This document shows positions 49,441 to 58,664 of a DNA stretch of 62,485 bases, piece by piece. Position 1 is the stretch's first letter. Each line of letters starts with the position of its first letter. A program made the position numbers and the translations under genes. The notes beneath the pieces were generated by a model. It was not told the origin of the DNA. It saw only the letters and a program-made list of their open reading frames with translations, and did not search any database. The stretch comes from Clostridia bacterium (lineage in GTDB: Bacteria > Bacillota > Clostridia > Acetivibrionales > DSM-2933): the NCBI GenBank assembly GCA_026416815.1, contig JAOAEJ010000090.1, forward strand, positions 1 through 62,485. The letters run 5' to 3'.

Positions 49441-49698
49441 TTAGTACACTCTTTCATATTTATTCTTTGAAAACATAGGCACAATCCTGTAGATTTCCCT
49501 TACAGGAAGCCTGTTTTCTATTCCTTCTGCTACTACTGTATCTTTATGCTGCTCGGGAAACTTTAAGCAATATCCGCATCCATCCTTGGCAATCTGACAA
49601 GGCGTGGATACAACCTCAAAAACCAAGCCTTTCCTTTCGAGTATTCTATGTAGGTTAAACACATAATTTCCCGAAGTAAGAATCGCTAGACAATTCAT
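49441..49698 (-). CDS. DUF3343 protein (putative Se/S carrier-like)
   Basis: An 85-residue protein of the DUF3343 family, which others have described as possible selenium or sulfur carriers. The N-terminus (CLAILTSGNYVFNLHRIL) and the CGYCLKFPE cysteine pair near 43-46 match the family. RBS AGGAGG precedes ATG at 49698. It stands alone, divergent from the MBOAT gene and near the 6S RNA. No selenium gene (selD, selA, yedF) is in view. Confidence 0.78.
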   Translation of the reverse strand: MNCLAILTSGNYVFNLHRILERKGLVFEVVSTPCQIAKDGCGYCLKFPEQHKDTVVAEGIENRLPVREIYRIVPMFSKNKYERVY

Positions 49699-49958
49699 AT
49701 ATTATTCCTCCTGTTGCTCTCGTCAATTTCAGGTATAATACCTTACGTACTAATATAATACATGGGTTTAACATAAAACGTTACTTTGCATTAGACTGAT
49801 AAGTAATATATTTTAAATATTGCATTTTTATGCTAATATAATACTGCTCTGGTATTTACAACTTACTTTTTGATAATGATAGAGTACTAAAAGCACTAGG
49901 TTTAAAGTTTTTAGGCATAATATATATAATTATTATTTGGACTGAATGGAGTTGAAAT

Positions 49959-51425
49959 ATGCTTTTTAATTCAATAGAGTTTTTAATATTCTTTCCTATT
50001 GTTACATTTTTATATTTTATACTGCCGCATAAATTCCGTTGGTTTATGCTTCTGGCGGCCAGCTGCATTTTTTACATGGCATTTATACCCGCCTATATAT
50101 TAATTTTGGCGCTTACTATAGTGGTAGACTACTTTGCAGGTATATACATAGAAAAGTCGGAGGGTGAAAGAAAAAGGCTCTTCCTGATACTAAGTATAGT
50201 TTCTACTACTGCAATTTTATTTATTTTTAAGTATTTTAACTTTTTTAATGCCAATATGGCCTCTCTGGCAAGACTACTTCACTGGAACTACTCCATTGAA
50301 AGCCTCTCGATTATACTGCCTATAGGCCTTTCCTTTCATACCTTTCAGAGTCTGAGTTATGTCATTGAGGTATATAGGGGGCACCAGAAGGCAGAGCGCA
50401 ATTTCGGGATATACTCGCTCTATGTAATGTTCTACCCACAGCTTGTGGCAGGGCCTATAGAACGCCCGCAGAATTTGCTGCACCAGTTTTATAAGGAACA
50501 CAAGTTTGAATACAAGAGGGTAACTGACGGTCTGAAACTGATGGCCTGGGGGTTCTTTAAAAAGGTAGTTATTGCCGATAGACTTGCTATACTTGTAAAT
50601 CAGGTATATAACAACCCAACAAATTACGAAGGCGTTCCTTTAATAGTAGCAACAATATTTTTTGCATTCCAGATATTCTGCGACTTCTCCGGGTATTCCC
50701 ACATTGCTATAGGAGCCGCTCAGGTAATGGGCTTTAACCTTATGGAAAACTTCCGCCGACCCTATTTTTCCAAGTCTATTTCGGAGTTCTGGAAAAGGTG
50801 GCATATCTCCCTGTCAACATGGTTTAAAGACTATTTATATATTTCGATGGGAGGCAACAGAGTACCCAAGTGGCGCTGGCACTTTAACCTATTCTTCACC
50901 TTCATGGTCAGCGGCCTCTGGCATGGCTCTAACTGGACCTTTATAATATGGGGAGCCTTAAACGGCTTTTACCTGGTATTCTCCCTTTGGACAGACGATA
51001 TAAGGAAAACCATAACAAAACTCTCAGGCCTAAGCAGACTGCCCCGCCTACATAATCTCTTGAAGCTGGGAATTACCTTCTCACTAATATGCTTCTCATG
51101 GATTTTCTTCAGGGCAAACAGCCTGCACGACGCAGTCTATATAGTATCCCACTTATTCAAAGGCTTTGAAAACATCCCCAACATACAAGCCCTAACAGAC
51201 TCATTGTTTAAACTTGGCCTACGCCAATATGAATTTTTCATCGCCGTAGCCTCCATAATAATCATGGAACTGATCCACATAGTAGAACAACGCAAAGGCA
51301 GCGTAAGAGCCATACTCTCCGAAAAACCCGCATGGTTCCGCTGGACAGCCTATTACCTACTGGTGACAAGTATACTAGTATTCGGAGTATTCGGAAACCA
51401 AGAATTCATATACTTCCAGTTTTAG
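49959..51425 (+). CDS. MBOAT O-acyltransferase, AlgI family
   Basis: A 488-residue polytopic membrane acyltransferase that moves acyl groups across the membrane for O-acylation of a surface polymer. The AlgI/DltB start (FNSIEFLIFFPIVTFLYFIL) and ENFRRPYFSKSISEFWKRWH are typical, and the catalytic His is in VSGLWHGSNWTF. The partner is the SGNH-like gene at 51720. Codon third positions change along the gene: 20 of the first 50 codons end in A or C, against 42 of the last 50. GGAG precedes ATG at 49959. Confidence 0.93.
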   Translation: MLFNSIEFLIFFPIVTFLYFILPHKFRWFMLLAASCIFYMAFIPAYILILALTIVVDYFAGIYIEKSEGERKRLFLILSIVSTTAILFIFKYFNFFNANMASLARLLHWNYSIESLSIILPIGLSFHTFQSLSYVIEVYRGHQKAERNFGIYSLYVMFYPQLVAGPIERPQNLLHQFYKEHKFEYKRVTDGLKLMAWGFFKKVVIADRLAILVNQVYNNPTNYEGVPLIVATIFFAFQIFCDFSGYSHIAIGAAQVMGFNLMENFRRPYFSKSISEFWKRWHISLSTWFKDYLYISMGGNRVPKWRWHFNLFFTFMVSGLWHGSNWTFIIWGALNGFYLVFSLWTDDIRKTITKLSGLSRLPRLHNLLKLGITFSLICFSWIFFRANSLHDAVYIVSHLFKGFENIPNIQALTDSLFKLGLRQYEFFIAVASIIIMELIHIVEQRKGSVRAILSEKPAWFRWTAYYLLVTSILVFGVFGNQEFIYFQF

Positions 51426-51448
51426 AGCTAAAACCGCTCTAAAACTGC
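51418..51448. repeat. Inverted repeat at the MBOAT stop codon
   Basis: CAGTTTTAGAGC pairs perfectly with GCTCTAAAACTG around a 7-base loop, with the stop codon inside the left arm. No T-run follows. It may stabilise the mRNA 3' end. Confidence 0.55.
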
Positions 51449-51476
51449 CCTAAAGCCTGACCCTAGAAAAGACCAG

Positions 51477-51665
51477 CAAAGCCACTTGATATTCAAGGGA
51501 AAAACGCATAGGACGTGCGTTTTAGGCTTCATAGGGCAGGATGCCCTTTGAAGCCGGTCCTCCCGGGGTAAGCGAGTGGAGGGGAGCGTCCGAGAGGGGA
51601 ACCCAGCAAGATGGGTTCCCCTCTCGGAAACCGCTTTAGACGACACCAAAGCCACTAAAAACTCA
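51477..51665 (+). ncRNA. Structured repeat element, copy 1
   Basis: Four predicted helices: A, AAAACGCA / TGCGTTTT (51501-51523); B, GGCTTCA with inner AGGGC / GCCCT and TGAAGCC (51525-51555); C, CCTCC / GGAGG (51559-51582); D, a perfect 16-bp stem with loop GCAAGA (51590-51627). The loop of A (AGGAC) could pair with GTCCT after helix B. About 80 percent of bases match copy 2 at 61739-61928, with paired compensatory changes in B, C and D. It is GC-richer than its surroundings and contains no credible ORF. No Rfam family recognised; HEARO/IscB-type or IS200/605-derived RNA is an untested idea. Confidence 0.75.
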
Positions 51666-51719
51666 CTACAAAGCCATTACCCAAGAAAAAATCAACACTA
51701 ACTCAAGAGGTAAACCAAC

Positions 51720-52751
51720 ATGCAAAAATACAAAAAATTCTTCATAAAAGCCTTCATCCTAACCTTCATATGTGTAGCCCCAATAGTAATATTCAACTAC
51801 ACCATAGACCCCTACGGCATTTTCAGAAAAAACTTTGAAAACCAACACATAGAGCCAAACCAACAATTTATAAAAATGAAATACATCCTCAAAAACCCAA
51901 ACAAATATGACTCTTTCCTCTTCGGTTCTTCCAGAGTTGGAAATATCGATACCCAAAAAATAAAGGGCGAAAAATTCTATAACATGACCTACTCCCAGGG
52001 TGTACCCGGTGAATTCGCAAGAAACATCAAAACAATGGTACGCAATGGCGTCAAGATTAAGACCCTCATGGTAGGCATAGATGACTTTTCATATAAGTTC
52101 GACCCCAATGACCGCTATAAAGAGCTTATACGATACCCATACACCGACGACTTGCAAGGCAGAGCATATTTTTACTTCACATACCTCTTTAAAATACACG
52201 ATATCGATATTCTCAAGCCTTACTTTGTAAACACTCCGCAAAGATTCCCAACCCATTACGATATCTGGAACAGCGGAAGGCCCCTTCACCCGGAAATAGA
52301 TGAATATATAGACAATAATAAGGAAAAGCACTTGAATGACCCTAGGTTTAACAAGCCGCCTGTGCACAAGAAGAACAGGGTTAATGCCACTATATCGGAG
52401 ATTAACGAAATCATACAGGTTGCAAAGGAAAACAATATTAAATCCATTGTTTTTATAAACCCTGTATATAAAACTACTTACCTGGCGAATTTTCCAGACC
52501 AGTTTTCGGAATTTAAAAGAAAGCTGGCAGAAATAACCCCGTTCTACGACTTCAGCGGAATAAATTCCGTAACTACTAATAAGCTTAACTATTATGAATA
52601 CTCCCACTATAGAGTATTTATAGGTGACTTGATCATAGCTAGAATATTTAATTACAGCGAAACAAAAGTACCGACCGATTTTGGTGTATACGTTTCTAAA
52701 GAGAATATCGATATGCATTTGGATTATCTTAGGAAACAGTACAAAAAATAA
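51720..52751 (+). CDS. SGNH/AlgX-like partner of the MBOAT acyltransferase
   Basis: A 343-residue protein with one N-terminal membrane anchor (about 8-28) and an external SGNH-hydrolase-like domain. The block I serine motif is FGSSRVG (about 67-73) and the terminal block has YEYSHYRVFIGD with the His near 299. It probably receives or transfers acyl groups on a polysaccharide, working with the upstream MBOAT. The pair is normally close together, but here the structured repeat lies between them. In its first 50 codons 44 end in A or C; in the last 47 only 23 do. RBS AAGAGG precedes ATG at 51720. Confidence 0.78.
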   Translation: MQKYKKFFIKAFILTFICVAPIVIFNYTIDPYGIFRKNFENQHIEPNQQFIKMKYILKNPNKYDSFLFGSSRVGNIDTQKIKGEKFYNMTYSQGVPGEFARNIKTMVRNGVKIKTLMVGIDDFSYKFDPNDRYKELIRYPYTDDLQGRAYFYFTYLFKIHDIDILKPYFVNTPQRFPTHYDIWNSGRPLHPEIDEYIDNNKEKHLNDPRFNKPPVHKKNRVNATISEINEIIQVAKENNIKSIVFINPVYKTTYLANFPDQFSEFKRKLAEITPFYDFSGINSVTTNKLNYYEYSHYRVFIGDLIIARIFNYSETKVPTDFGVYVSKENIDMHLDYLRKQYKK

Positions 52752-52783
52752 ACTTAATAGGCGAGGTTAAACCACCTCGCCAT

Positions 52784-53674
52784 TTATGTTGCTCCTATCC
52801 TATTTTCCCTTGCATAATAAAAAAGATACTGCTGTGCAATACCTGCCAGCTCACCGAAGTAGTCCTGTACAAATTCTTGAATTTCTTTAAAGCTTGCCTC
52901 CCGTTTGAAGTACAATTCCTCCATTACCCTTTTCACCCATACATCGGTGGGGAATACATCCTGCTTTGTACCGCTGAATAGCAATACACAATCGGCCACC
53001 TTTGGGCCTACACCCGGAAACTTCATCAATTCTTCTCTAGCACTAACGGTACCAACATCGTTGAGCTTTCGCAAGTCTACTTTTCCATCTCTCACCATAT
53101 TAGCAGTGTGGTAAATATACTTGCACCTAAACCCTCCTTTACATACATCCAAATCATCAATGGTGGTATTTGCAAGTCTATCAACACTAGGAAAAGAGTA
53201 ATAGCTTTGCCCTTCAAACTCTATTTCCTTTCCGTATACCCTTGATAGAACCCCCACAGTTTTCATTATTCTTGGTATCCTGTTATTTGCAGATATTATG
53301 AAGGATATAAGAGTCTCCCATATATCCTGCCTCAGCAGTCTTATACCATATCCGAATTCTATGGCTCTTCTGAGTATCTCGTCTTTTTCAGCAAGTTTGT
53401 CCTTTATCTCCCCATAGTCCCTTCCCAGGTCCAGATAGTCAAACCATATATCCTTAAAATCCTGTGCTGTTGAGTTTAATATCTCAAGTGTACCGTCAGC
53501 ATATCTTATATTTACAACCCTGTCTTTTGCAACACCGGTATAGCTTCCATCTTCTTGCCTTATCCAGCGGAAGCTCTGACCGCATTCAAAGACATGTACA
53601 GCGTTAAAGTCTCTTACGTTTTCTATTATGACTTTATTATTTTCTTCGCTTACTTTATAGCTTTTGTACTCCAT
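52784..53674 (-). CDS. ogg: 8-oxoguanine DNA glycosylase/AP lyase
   Basis: A protein of about 296 residues that excises oxidised guanine. The N-terminal OGG-type domain (about 20-110, CGQSFRWIRQEDGSYTG) is followed by an HhH-GPD domain. The hairpin-helix FPGVGPKVADC contains the catalytic Lys, and the Asp is in VFPTDVWVKRV. ATG at 53674 has AAGGGG at 7 bases, so I reject the 17-codon upstream extension. It is a single-gene unit convergent with the SGNH gene. Confidence 0.92.
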   Translation of the reverse strand: MEYKSYKVSEENNKVIIENVRDFNAVHVFECGQSFRWIRQEDGSYTGVAKDRVVNIRYADGTLEILNSTAQDFKDIWFDYLDLGRDYGEIKDKLAEKDEILRRAIEFGYGIRLLRQDIWETLISFIISANNRIPRIMKTVGVLSRVYGKEIEFEGQSYYSFPSVDRLANTTIDDLDVCKGGFRCKYIYHTANMVRDGKVDLRKLNDVGTVSAREELMKFPGVGPKVADCVLLFSGTKQDVFPTDVWVKRVMEELYFKREASFKEIQEFVQDYFGELAGIAQQYLFYYARENRIGAT

Positions 53675-53900
53675 TTTCTTACCCCTTGTGTAATAGATAA
53701 CCAAAATTGAACTTGCGGTTTTCATATAATAAAATACCTGTAGTATGCGTTGGCTCGCTATCTGAGAAAAGTCACTTTTAGATTTGGCTATCTAAAATGT
53801 ATTTTTGCAATATATATTCCCCTTTTTTTCTGTTATAATTATAAATATTATAAAAAATCACTACTATAAATCCTATCCCATTTTATAAGAGGAAGATACT

Positions 53901-54677
53901 ATGAAAGAGAAAATCTATACAATCCCGGTAACCGATGCCTTTAGGGTCGAATGTGAATGCCCGTTATGTGTATTGGAGAAGAAGCTTGAGGACGAATATG
54001 TTGATTATGCTCTCGGTCCATCGTTGATGGAACCTGATGGCAGAATGGATACTAATGAAAAGGGCTTTTGCCGACCTCACTTTGAGGCTTTATATAATAA
54101 GCAATCAAACAGACTTGGACTCGGATTGATTATCGATACCCATATTGGTGAGCAGACCTCCAAACTAAAAAAGCTTTATGAGTTAAAGGCTGAGGGAGTT
54201 GAAAAGGATAAGGGTATCTCTCTGATGAAAAACTTGTCCAAAAAGCTATCCTCAAAACAGACCGAAACCGAAAAACTTATTGACGAACTTATCGTTGAGC
54301 TTGGCAATCTTGAAAACAAATGCTCCATATGCTGTAAGCTAGACTACACTATGGACAGATACATAGATGTTGTACTTTACCTGTGGTTTAAAGAGGAAGA
54401 GTTTAAGAGTCTATTCAACAGTAAAAAGGGATTTTGCCTCAAGCATTTGAAACAGCTGCTTGAAGGGGCAAAAAAATATTTAAATGCAAAGGAAAGTGCA
54501 GTATTTGTAAGCAATCTACTGAATATACAGTTTGAAAACCTCAATCGTATCCAGCAGGAGGTCAACTGGTTTACCAAAAAGTTTGACTACCGCTATGCCG
54601 ATGAACCCTGGGGTAACTCCAAGGATGCTCTGGCGAGAAGTATTCAGAAGATTGTAGGAAACTGTGGACTCAAGTAA
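53901..54677 (+). CDS. DUF6062-like Cys/His protein
   Basis: A 258-residue soluble protein in two related halves. Each half has a CxxC motif (CECPLCVLEKKL near 18-29, NKCSICCKLDY near 137-147) and a following FCxxH motif (KGFCRPHFEAL, KGFCLKHLKQLL), so it may bind two metal ions. The pattern fits a clostridial family I recall as DUF6062. RBS AAGAGGAAG precedes ATG at 53901. It is convergent with htrA. Function not known. Confidence 0.72.
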   Translation: MKEKIYTIPVTDAFRVECECPLCVLEKKLEDEYVDYALGPSLMEPDGRMDTNEKGFCRPHFEALYNKQSNRLGLGLIIDTHIGEQTSKLKKLYELKAEGVEKDKGISLMKNLSKKLSSKQTETEKLIDELIVELGNLENKCSICCKLDYTMDRYIDVVLYLWFKEEEFKSLFNSKKGFCLKHLKQLLEGAKKYLNAKESAVFVSNLLNIQFENLNRIQQEVNWFTKKFDYRYADEPWGNSKDALARSIQKIVGNCGLK

Positions 54678-54701
54678 CTGCTACGTATAATCCAGACTAT
54701 A

Positions 54702-54746
54702 AAACCTCTCGCAGCTAATAGTTATTCCATTAGCTGCGAGAGGTTT
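54702..54746. terminator. Bidirectional terminator
   Basis: Perfect 18-bp stem AAACCTCTCGCAGCTAAT / ATTAGCTGCGAGAGGTTT with a 9-base loop, between two convergent genes. Confidence 0.85.
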
Positions 54747-54755
54747 ATTAATCTA

Positions 54756-56042
54756 TTACTTTTCTTCGGAGAAGGTCAGCTTCAAGGTTAGTTCCTGTCC
54801 ATCTCTATATATAATGGTATCAACGGTATCCCCAGCTTTGTAGTTCTTCTTTATTTCATCCAGATCCTTCATCACTTTAACTTCCTTGCCCGCCAATCCT
54901 ACCAGTATATCACCTCTTTTGATCCCTGCTTTGGCTGCACCGCTTGCAGCTGTAACGTCAGTTATATATATACCCTGAGGCAGGTCATATTGGTATGCCA
55001 GTACTTCTGTAATCTCTTTACCGGAAATACCTATGAACGGCCTGCCTTTTACATACCCAAACAGGATAAGCTGGTCTACGATAGGCTTAGCGTCATTTAT
55101 AGGAATTGCAAATCCCAATCCTTCTACTCCCGTTACCGATATTTTAATTGTGTTTATACCTATGACCTGCCCCTGGGAGTTGACCAGAGCTCCACCGCTA
55201 TTGCCGGGATTGATGGCTGCGTCGGTTTGAATAAGGTTTAATGTTTTATCGTCTGCAGTCACTTTTCTATTTAATGCACTAATTACTCCTGCTGTTACTG
55301 AACCTGCAAAGTCCATCCCCAGCGGATTCCCGATTGCCACTGCAGTTTCCCCTACCTCAAGTTGAGTGGAATCCCCGAGCTCTGCTATCGGAAGGTCCGG
55401 AAGGTCAATTTTTATAACCGCAAGGTCATTCTTGCTATCCCCTCCTATAAACTTAGCTTTGGCCTGCCTTTTATCCGGCAGGAATACCTCAAGGGTGGTG
55501 CTCTTACTCATCCTGTTTTTAGGGTCTGCATATTCTACCACATGATAGTTGGTCATTATATACCCGTCTTCACTTATTATGACACCTGAGCCCTCTGCCT
55601 TGGACTGACCGGAATCATCACCGAAGATAGAATACTGGGCGCTTGCAGTAAGCATTCTGATTCCTACTACTGAAGGTGATACCTTTTTTGCTATCGCACT
55701 CACCGGTGAACCCTTAGTAAGCGCAGTGTTTGTAATACCGCTTGTATTCTTCTGAGTTACACCTGAACTTTTCACTTCAGTAGATATACCCGCTTTTTGG
55801 ATTAGCGCAGTTTGTTCTTTTAATTCACTTGAAAATTTTGCATATAGGGCTCCCCCTACTACACCGCTGGTTATTACTGAAGTAGCCAATACCAGTGATA
55901 TATATGCTTTGATGTTAGACTTCTTTTTAGGCTTTACTTCTATTGCTTCATAAATGTTTATAGGTTCAATAAATCTTGCATTAGAATAAATAATCTCTGA
56001 TTTCTCAGGTTCATTTTCATTCCAGTTATATTGGTTATCCAT
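54756..56042 (-). CDS. HtrA/DegP-type membrane-anchored serine protease
   Basis: A protease of about 428 residues for envelope protein quality control. One membrane helix at about 47-67 anchors it, and the protease domain lies outside. The triad is visible: His in TNYHVVEY, Asp in NDLAVIKID and Ser in NPGNSGGAL. A single PDZ domain (about 330-420, TAASGAAKAGIKRGDILVGL) ends the protein. ATG at 56042 has AGGAGG at 8 bases and is preferred over TTG two codons upstream. Confidence 0.95.
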   Translation of the reverse strand: MDNQYNWNENEPEKSEIIYSNARFIEPINIYEAIEVKPKKKSNIKAYISLVLATSVITSGVVGGALYAKFSSELKEQTALIQKAGISTEVKSSGVTQKNTSGITNTALTKGSPVSAIAKKVSPSVVGIRMLTASAQYSIFGDDSGQSKAEGSGVIISEDGYIMTNYHVVEYADPKNRMSKSTTLEVFLPDKRQAKAKFIGGDSKNDLAVIKIDLPDLPIAELGDSTQLEVGETAVAIGNPLGMDFAGSVTAGVISALNRKVTADDKTLNLIQTDAAINPGNSGGALVNSQGQVIGINTIKISVTGVEGLGFAIPINDAKPIVDQLILFGYVKGRPFIGISGKEITEVLAYQYDLPQGIYITDVTAASGAAKAGIKRGDILVGLAGKEVKVMKDLDEIKKNYKAGDTVDTIIYRDGQELTLKLTFSEEK

Positions 56043-56153
56043 ACACAATACCTCCTATGTAACGTTTCATCTTATGTCAATATTTTAAAAAATGTTTTTG
56101 AAGATTTTGTGTAGAACCTATGAACATTTTGTTAAGAAAATTTGAAAAATTTA

Positions 56154-56972
56154 TTAATCAAATACATTCTTATACTTATTTATTATCAATTTTGTTATTT
56201 TCCCTACAGTGCCGTCTTTAATACTGCATTCATCAACACTACTTACATGCATTATACCCACCGCCGAATTAGTAACAAAAACCTCGTCCGCATTAACCAG
56301 AGGCTCTGTAGCATAATTACCCTGCAAACACTGTATTCCCATACTTTCACTTGATTCTATAACCCATTGGCGTACTACTCCAGGCAAAAGCCCACAACTG
56401 ACATCAGGTGTATAAAGAATATTATCCTTTACAAAAAACAGATTACACTTTGCTGTTTCACTTATAAACCCTTCTGTATTTAAGAACAACGCATCGTCAT
56501 AGCCGTTAGAATTAGCCTGCTTCAATGCTAAGTAATTCTCCAGGTAATTTCCTGTCTTGTGACTTACTATAGGAGACTCCTCATTTTTCCCAAAACCTGC
56601 CATTGTCAACCTGCACCCTTTAACATAATCCTCCGGCTTATAGGTATTATTTCTACAGGTTATAGCCACAGCAGACTTAAGCCCCTTCATCTTATTTCCG
56701 GCTGTAACCGATACCCTAAGTATCTTGTCCCGAACTTTATTTTGCTCTATATAACTCACTATCACCGAACTTAATTCATCTTTGCCAAAGTCTATATCAA
56801 ATTCAAAAAACTTAATAGAATCAAACAGCCTGTCTATATGTCTATCCAGTAAAAATACTTTGCCACTGTTACTGACAAGGAATGTCTCAAACAAATTAAA
56901 CCCGAAAGAAAAACCCATATCATCCACTGGAATACTATCAACCGCTTTGATATTCGAAAACCTGTCTCCCAT
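56154..56972 (-). CDS. pabC: 4-amino-4-deoxychorismate lyase (class IV aminotransferase fold)
   Basis: A PLP enzyme of about 272 residues that makes 4-aminobenzoate for folate. The fold-type IV start (VDSIPVDDMGFSFGFNLFET) is followed by the PLP Lys in SHKTGNYLENYLALKQANS and the EVFVTNSAVGIMHV segment. ATG at 56972 is chosen because GGAGGG lies just upstream, rather than the start eight codons earlier. It is 35 bases downstream of pabB. A general class IV aminotransferase role cannot be excluded, but the pabB neighbour supports PabC. Confidence 0.88.
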   Translation of the reverse strand: MGDRFSNIKAVDSIPVDDMGFSFGFNLFETFLVSNSGKVFLLDRHIDRLFDSIKFFEFDIDFGKDELSSVIVSYIEQNKVRDKILRVSVTAGNKMKGLKSAVAITCRNNTYKPEDYVKGCRLTMAGFGKNEESPIVSHKTGNYLENYLALKQANSNGYDDALFLNTEGFISETAKCNLFFVKDNILYTPDVSCGLLPGVVRQWVIESSESMGIQCLQGNYATEPLVNADEVFVTNSAVGIMHVSSVDECSIKDGTVGKITKLIINKYKNVFD

Positions 56973-57007
56973 AATGCCCTCCATGAACAAACTCACTAAC
57001 CAACGCC

Positions 57008-58420
57008 CTACTCCGTAAGAACCCTCATCAACGCCTTCCCCTTATCCAATGTCTCCTGATACTCCTTCTCCGGAACCGAATCCCAAACAATCCCGCCGCC
57101 TACATTATAAAAAGCCTCATTCCCCTTAACAATAATAGTCCTTATAGCAATATTAAAATCCGCATTGCCGCTAAAATCAATATACCCTATAGCCCCGGTA
57201 TAAATATCCCTCCTGGTAGGCTCCAATTCATCTATTATCTCCATCGCCCTTACCTTGGGTGCCCCAGTAATAGATCCCCCAGGAAAGGTCGCCATCAAAC
57301 AGTCTACTACATCCTTACCATCTTCAAGATCACCAGTTATAGTAGAAACAAGATGGAATACCGTAGCATACTCTTCTATCTCTATAAACTTGTCCACCTT
57401 GACACTTCCGATCTTACAAACCTTACCTATATCGTTCCGTTCAAGGTCTATTATCATGGTAAGTTCCGCCCTATCCTTTTTACTACTCAACAATTCCTCC
57501 CTTAAAGCATTATCCTCCTCAGGCGTCTTTCCCCTTGGTCTTGTCCCTTTAATGGGCCGCGTCTCAATGGTTCTGCCTTCTATTTTTATAAACCTTTCGG
57601 GGGAACTACTTATAACCTTTATATCATCTATGCTCAAATACGCAGAGAACGGTGCCGGACTTATCTTTCTTAACTTTGTATATACTTCATCGGGCCTTCG
57701 CCTGATACGTGTCTTAAACTTCTGTGATAGATTGACCTGGAATATATCACCATTGCGTATGTATTCCCTTGCCTTTTGCACCATCTCACAGTAGCTTTTC
57801 CTGGTAAAATATGATTCCAACTTCTCCCCATTCCTCTCACTACTTATTGAGAGTTCATCCGGATCATTTTGATAAGCTTCCAAACACTGCTTGATACTCT
57901 CTATCCTTTGCTTTAGCCTGTCCTCCATATCGGTGCATTCAGGCAAGCCTACCGAACTTGCCGATACATATATATCCTCAGTAGTGTGGTCAATTATCAG
58001 TGCATTATTATAAAAACCCATTACCATATCAGAAATCCCTGCGTTTTCTTTATCTACAACAGGTAATTCTTCTATAAGCCTGCAAAGTTCATAGGAGAGA
58101 TACCCCACGCACCCGCTGGTAAATGGAACCTCCCTACTAATCACGTCTGTTTTATACTTATTTAGGAGCTTACGCAGCTCTTCAAAAGGATTTCCCCACA
58201 ATCTGTGCATGTCTGTGCCCCTTATGATTTCCATGCACATTCCCTTTGACTTGAATACTAAAAAGGGATCAAATACCACTACTGAGTATTTACCCAGCTT
58301 ATTTTTATTTAGAGAGCTGTCTAGTATCATACAATAGGGTTTATTGATAAATGTTTGGTATATATCCTCTACACTTATTTGTTTCTCGATTTTTTCTACT
58401 ATATTTATTTCAGTCCTCAT
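57008..58420 (-). CDS. pabB: Aminodeoxychorismate synthase component I
   Basis: A chorismate-utilising enzyme of about 470 residues. Conserved motifs are FQVNLSQKFKTRIRRRPDEV, SSPERFIKIEGRTIETRPIK, GTRPRGKTPEEDNALREEL and GGSITGAPKVRAMEIID, with the closing YNVGGGIVWDSVPEKEYQE. The pairing with pabC favours PabB over TrpE. No glutaminase gene (pabA/trpG) is adjacent. The last 50 codons end in G or T in 45 cases, against 21 of the first 50. ATG at 58420 is preferred over TTG three codons upstream. Confidence 0.92.
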   Translation of the reverse strand: MRTEINIVEKIEKQISVEDIYQTFINKPYCMILDSSLNKNKLGKYSVVVFDPFLVFKSKGMCMEIIRGTDMHRLWGNPFEELRKLLNKYKTDVISREVPFTSGCVGYLSYELCRLIEELPVVDKENAGISDMVMGFYNNALIIDHTTEDIYVSASSVGLPECTDMEDRLKQRIESIKQCLEAYQNDPDELSISSERNGEKLESYFTRKSYCEMVQKAREYIRNGDIFQVNLSQKFKTRIRRRPDEVYTKLRKISPAPFSAYLSIDDIKVISSSPERFIKIEGRTIETRPIKGTRPRGKTPEEDNALREELLSSKKDRAELTMIIDLERNDIGKVCKIGSVKVDKFIEIEEYATVFHLVSTITGDLEDGKDVVDCLMATFPGGSITGAPKVRAMEIIDELEPTRRDIYTGAIGYIDFSGNADFNIAIRTIIVKGNEAFYNVGGGIVWDSVPEKEYQETLDKGKALMRVLTE

Positions 58421-58618
58421 GTATATCAACCGATCCCTATCAAAATTTTTTATGTATTATACTAAAAAGATTAACATAAGCTTAAAAGTTTCGCTAGTGT
58501 TAACTCTTTGGACTTAGTGCTTAATTCCAATAGCTTTATTATAACCTTTCCAGGCATTTTGCCATACCCGATTTACATGTTTATAGCTGCAGCATTTCCG
58601 TTACTACACATATAAAAA

Positions 58619-58648
58619 AACAGATAAGGCATCTACGCCCTATCTGTT
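58619..58648 (-). terminator. Terminator of the Met-rich membrane protein gene
   Basis: Stem AACAGATAAGGC / GCCCTATCTGTT with a 6-base loop. On the minus strand one pair is G-U and TTTTTTTATATG follows. It lies just after the stop at 58665. Confidence 0.8.
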
Positions 58649-58664
58649 AACGTTTTATAACTAA

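Noticed and set aside
51418..51448. The string GTTTTAGAGCTA looks like the start of a Cas9-type CRISPR repeat
   Set aside because: It occurs once, contains the MBOAT stop codon, is half of a local inverted repeat, and there are no spacers or cas genes.
51428..51655. A 75-codon minus-strand ORF across repeat copy 1
   Set aside because: The copy 2 alignment has one-base indels that would break the frame, while RNA helices are kept; the open frame is a by-product of GC-rich structure.
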